39,250 nt of DNA. It comes from Saccharomonospora iraqiensis subsp. paurometabolica YIM 90007. Lineage in GTDB: Bacteria; Actinomycetota; Actinomycetes; Mycobacteriales; Pseudonocardiaceae. Under the pieces are notes generated by a model that saw only the letters and a list, made by a program, of their open reading frames with translations, did not search any database and had not been told where the DNA came from. The position numbers were made by a program, and so were the translations under genes. Below, piece by piece: positions 37,849-39,250 of the stretch. Within the stretch, counting starts at the first letter, position 1. Every line of letters starts with the position of its first letter. The stretch covers positions 28,910 to 68,159 of the forward strand of contig NZ_KI912260.1 in NCBI RefSeq assembly GCF_000231035.2. Reading direction: 5' to 3'.

Positions 37849-39250
37849 GCGGTACCTCCCAGGGGTAACGTCGAGGCGAATCCGGAGGCCTGTGATCCAC
37901 GGAGCGGTGTCAGTGTGACGCCGATCCGTTCGGAGACGCTCGTCAACCGTTGATCGCCCGCCTCGAGTTCACGTGGATTCCGTGCGCTGATACGGACGAC
38001 GCCCCGCAGCCCGACCTTACCCTCGTCGGACGCGGGCGAGAGGGACATGGCGACGGTCGCGGACAACGCGCGGACGCTGGTGAGCGCGTTGAGGTTGCTG
38101 CTGATCCGCCCCTTCGGCCACCCCGTGATCGCGTAACTGGCGTGGCCGATCCCGGCGGCGGTGACCCCGCCCCACTTCTCATGCAGCCGGACACGGGTGG
38201 TCGAACCGGCGACGTCGGTCAGTTCGGCCGCGGAAATCCCCGACCTCAGCAGCTCCTCGGGGTTCAGCGGCCTGGTCGGCACTCCCTGTGACTCCAGTGC
38301 ATTGCGGACGCGCGACAGGGCACCCATCAGCGCTCTGTGCGCACCGACGACACCCCCGCCGCGTTCACGGACAGCCGTCGGACACCGTTTCGGGTCGAGT
38401 CGGACGGAGATCCAGGTGGTGCGTCGCGCCGGGGCGGACAATGGCCCGAGAACCTCCAGGTAGGACTCGAGTGCCGGTGACTCCGCCGGGAGTGCCGCAC
38501 TGCCCGGGTAACAGTGCGAGGTCATCTGGATCGAGTCGAGGATGACTCCACGGTCCTCCAGGCAGGGCGCCAGTGCCGCGAGGGGAAGGCTCGGTGCGGC
38601 ATCCGCCTGGGTGATCAGTGCCGGTGTCGGTTCCACCAGAAGAACCGCCGTCCACGTCCCGTCGTGCCAGGCGAGCCCGACCTCGTGATGCTCATGGTCC
38701 TTCGTCTTCGCCACGACGAGGTCGGGCACCGCGAGTCGCAGCAGACTGACGCGGGCGTCCTCGGGTCCGAGGATCTCCTCGCCGTCGTCCTCGCCGACGG
38801 CGACGGGCTCGACATTGGTCGGATCCGGTGGGGTAATCACGCGATCGTGTGAGCGAAGCGCGTATCGGACCGTAAGCCCCGCCCATTGCGTGAACCACTG
38901 GCCCTTCCACCGGAGGAAGGCCAGGACAAGTGCCACGGCGGTGACGCCGATCGCCGGGTAGAGCAATCCGTCGTTGATCGCGACAAGGACGAGGCCGACC
39001 GCGAACCCCAACTCGAGCACCACGATGTTGGCTACCGGGAACAGGCCGAAGCTCGCCGCCGCCATCCGGCGTCGTGCGGGTGGTACCTCACGCGTCGTGC
39101 TTCCGGTTTCTCCCTGGCCACCGGGGGGCTCCCCGGAACCCCCCGACTCTGACGGGCCACCGCCCGGTCCGCCGGGCCCGCCGGGACCTCCCGGTCCACC
39201 GGGCCCACCCGGTCCGCCCGGACCACCGGGCCCACCCGGGCCCCCGGGCC
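37845..39250 (-). CDS. eccE: Type VII secretion protein EccE (partial, N-terminus outside window)
   Basis: EccE is a membrane component of ESX secretion machines, at the periphery of the EccBCDE complex. From an internal ATG at 39065 the protein shows two N-terminal transmembrane helices (VANIVVLELGFAVGLVLVAI and LYPAIGVTAVALVLAFL) and then the soluble EccE domain (WFTQWAGLTVRYALRSHDRVI, HHEVGLAWHDGTWTAVLLVE, RTTWISVRLDP). The frame remains open upstream to the window edge through a Glu/Ser/Gly linker and ten Pro-Gly-Gly triplets, so ATG 39065 is probably internal. It is followed by the unknown gene 37126-37848 with a 4-nt overlap. Confidence 0.85.
   Translation of the reverse strand, partial: PGGPGGPGGPGGPGGPGGPGGPGGPGGPGGGPSESGGSGEPPGGQGETGSTTREVPPARRRMAAASFGLFPVANIVVLELGFAVGLVLVAINDGLLYPAIGVTAVALVLAFLRWKGQWFTQWAGLTVRYALRSHDRVITPPDPTNVEPVAVGEDDGEEILGPEDARVSLLRLAVPDLVVAKTKDHEHHEVGLAWHDGTWTAVLLVEPTPALITQADAAPSLPLAALAPCLEDRGVILDSIQMTSHCYPGSAALPAESPALESYLEVLGPLSAPARRTTWISVRLDPKRCPTAVRERGGGVVGAHRALMGALSRVRNALESQGVPTRPLNPEELLRSGISAAELTDVAGSTTRVRLHEKWGGVTAAGIGHASYAITGWPKGRISSNLNALTSVRALSATVAMSLSPASDEGKVGLRGVVRISARNPRELEAGDQRLTSVSERIGVTLTPLRGSQASGFASTLPLGGTA
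39159..39250 (-). repeat. 9-bp tandem repeat encoding (Pro-Gly-Gly)n in eccE
   Basis: Ten consecutive Pro-Gly-Gly triplets are encoded on the minus strand with a strict 9-bp period from 39165 to the window end, and the tract may continue beyond. Codons vary (GGT/GGC/GGA/GGG, CCG/CCC), suggesting selection for the peptide as well as slippage. Confidence 0.8.

Overview
The window is high-GC DNA with strongly G/C-biased third codon positions. It carries the core transcription and translation loci of an actinobacterium: rpoB-rpoC, then rpsL-rpsG-fusA-tuf, then one long S10/spc/alpha ribosomal-protein cluster ending in truA. Actinobacterial type VII secretion (ESX) genes, an Mce-associated membrane protein, frequent GTG/TTG starts and actinobacterial-type RpoB, RpoC and RpoA all point to Actinomycetes. 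The gene layout and the RpoB N-terminus resemble Pseudonocardiaceae (Amycolatopsis/Saccharomonospora-like); the genus is an inference.

Layout. 2-790 is the C-terminal part of an Mce-associated-type membrane protein, cut by the window edge. 791-1096 is the rpoB promoter region. rpoB (1097-4588) and rpoC (4714-8625) are separated by a perfect 14-bp hairpin, and a strong 20-bp-stem terminator (8645-8691) closes rpoC and the operon converging on it. 8719-12365 (minus strand) is a five-gene cassette placed between rpoC and rpsL: a YbaB/EbfC-family protein, a multi-pass membrane protein, an EspC-like ESX substrate with a YxxxE motif, a 379-aa WxG protein and a membrane-anchored protein of unknown function. 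It looks like an orphan type VII secretion substrate module and is the best candidate for an undescribed system here.

12770-17368 holds rpsL, rpsG, fusA and tuf. Directly behind fusA lies an array of 81-bp tandem repeats that repeatedly copies the last codons of fusA. 17793-27536 holds rpsJ-rplC-rplD-rplW-rplB-rpsS-rplV-rpsC-rplP-rpmC-rpsQ-rplN-rplX-rplE-rpsZ-rpsH-rplF-rplR-rpsE-rpmD-rplO, then a terminator. 27988-30682 is secY-adk-map. 31057-36002 is infA-rpmJ-rpsM-(small ORF)-rpsK-rpsD-rpoA-rplQ-truA. Together these genes supply RNA polymerase core, most ribosomal proteins, elongation factors, the Sec channel and N-terminal Met removal, with many 1-4 nt start/stop overlaps implying translational coupling.

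The right end (minus strand) has a DUF559-type nuclease-like protein convergent with truA, then an ESX locus: an uncharacterised gene overlapping eccE by 4 nt, and eccE itself, whose N-terminus runs off the window through a Pro-Gly-Gly repeat tract. Other points of note are a non-serine residue at the classical rifampicin position of RpoB, a truA gene with no ATG/GTG/TTG start in front of its conserved N-terminus, small coupled ORFs inside the ribosomal operons, and a diverged family of short palindromic intergenic repeats. No rRNA, tRNA, CRISPR array or insertion sequence was recognised.
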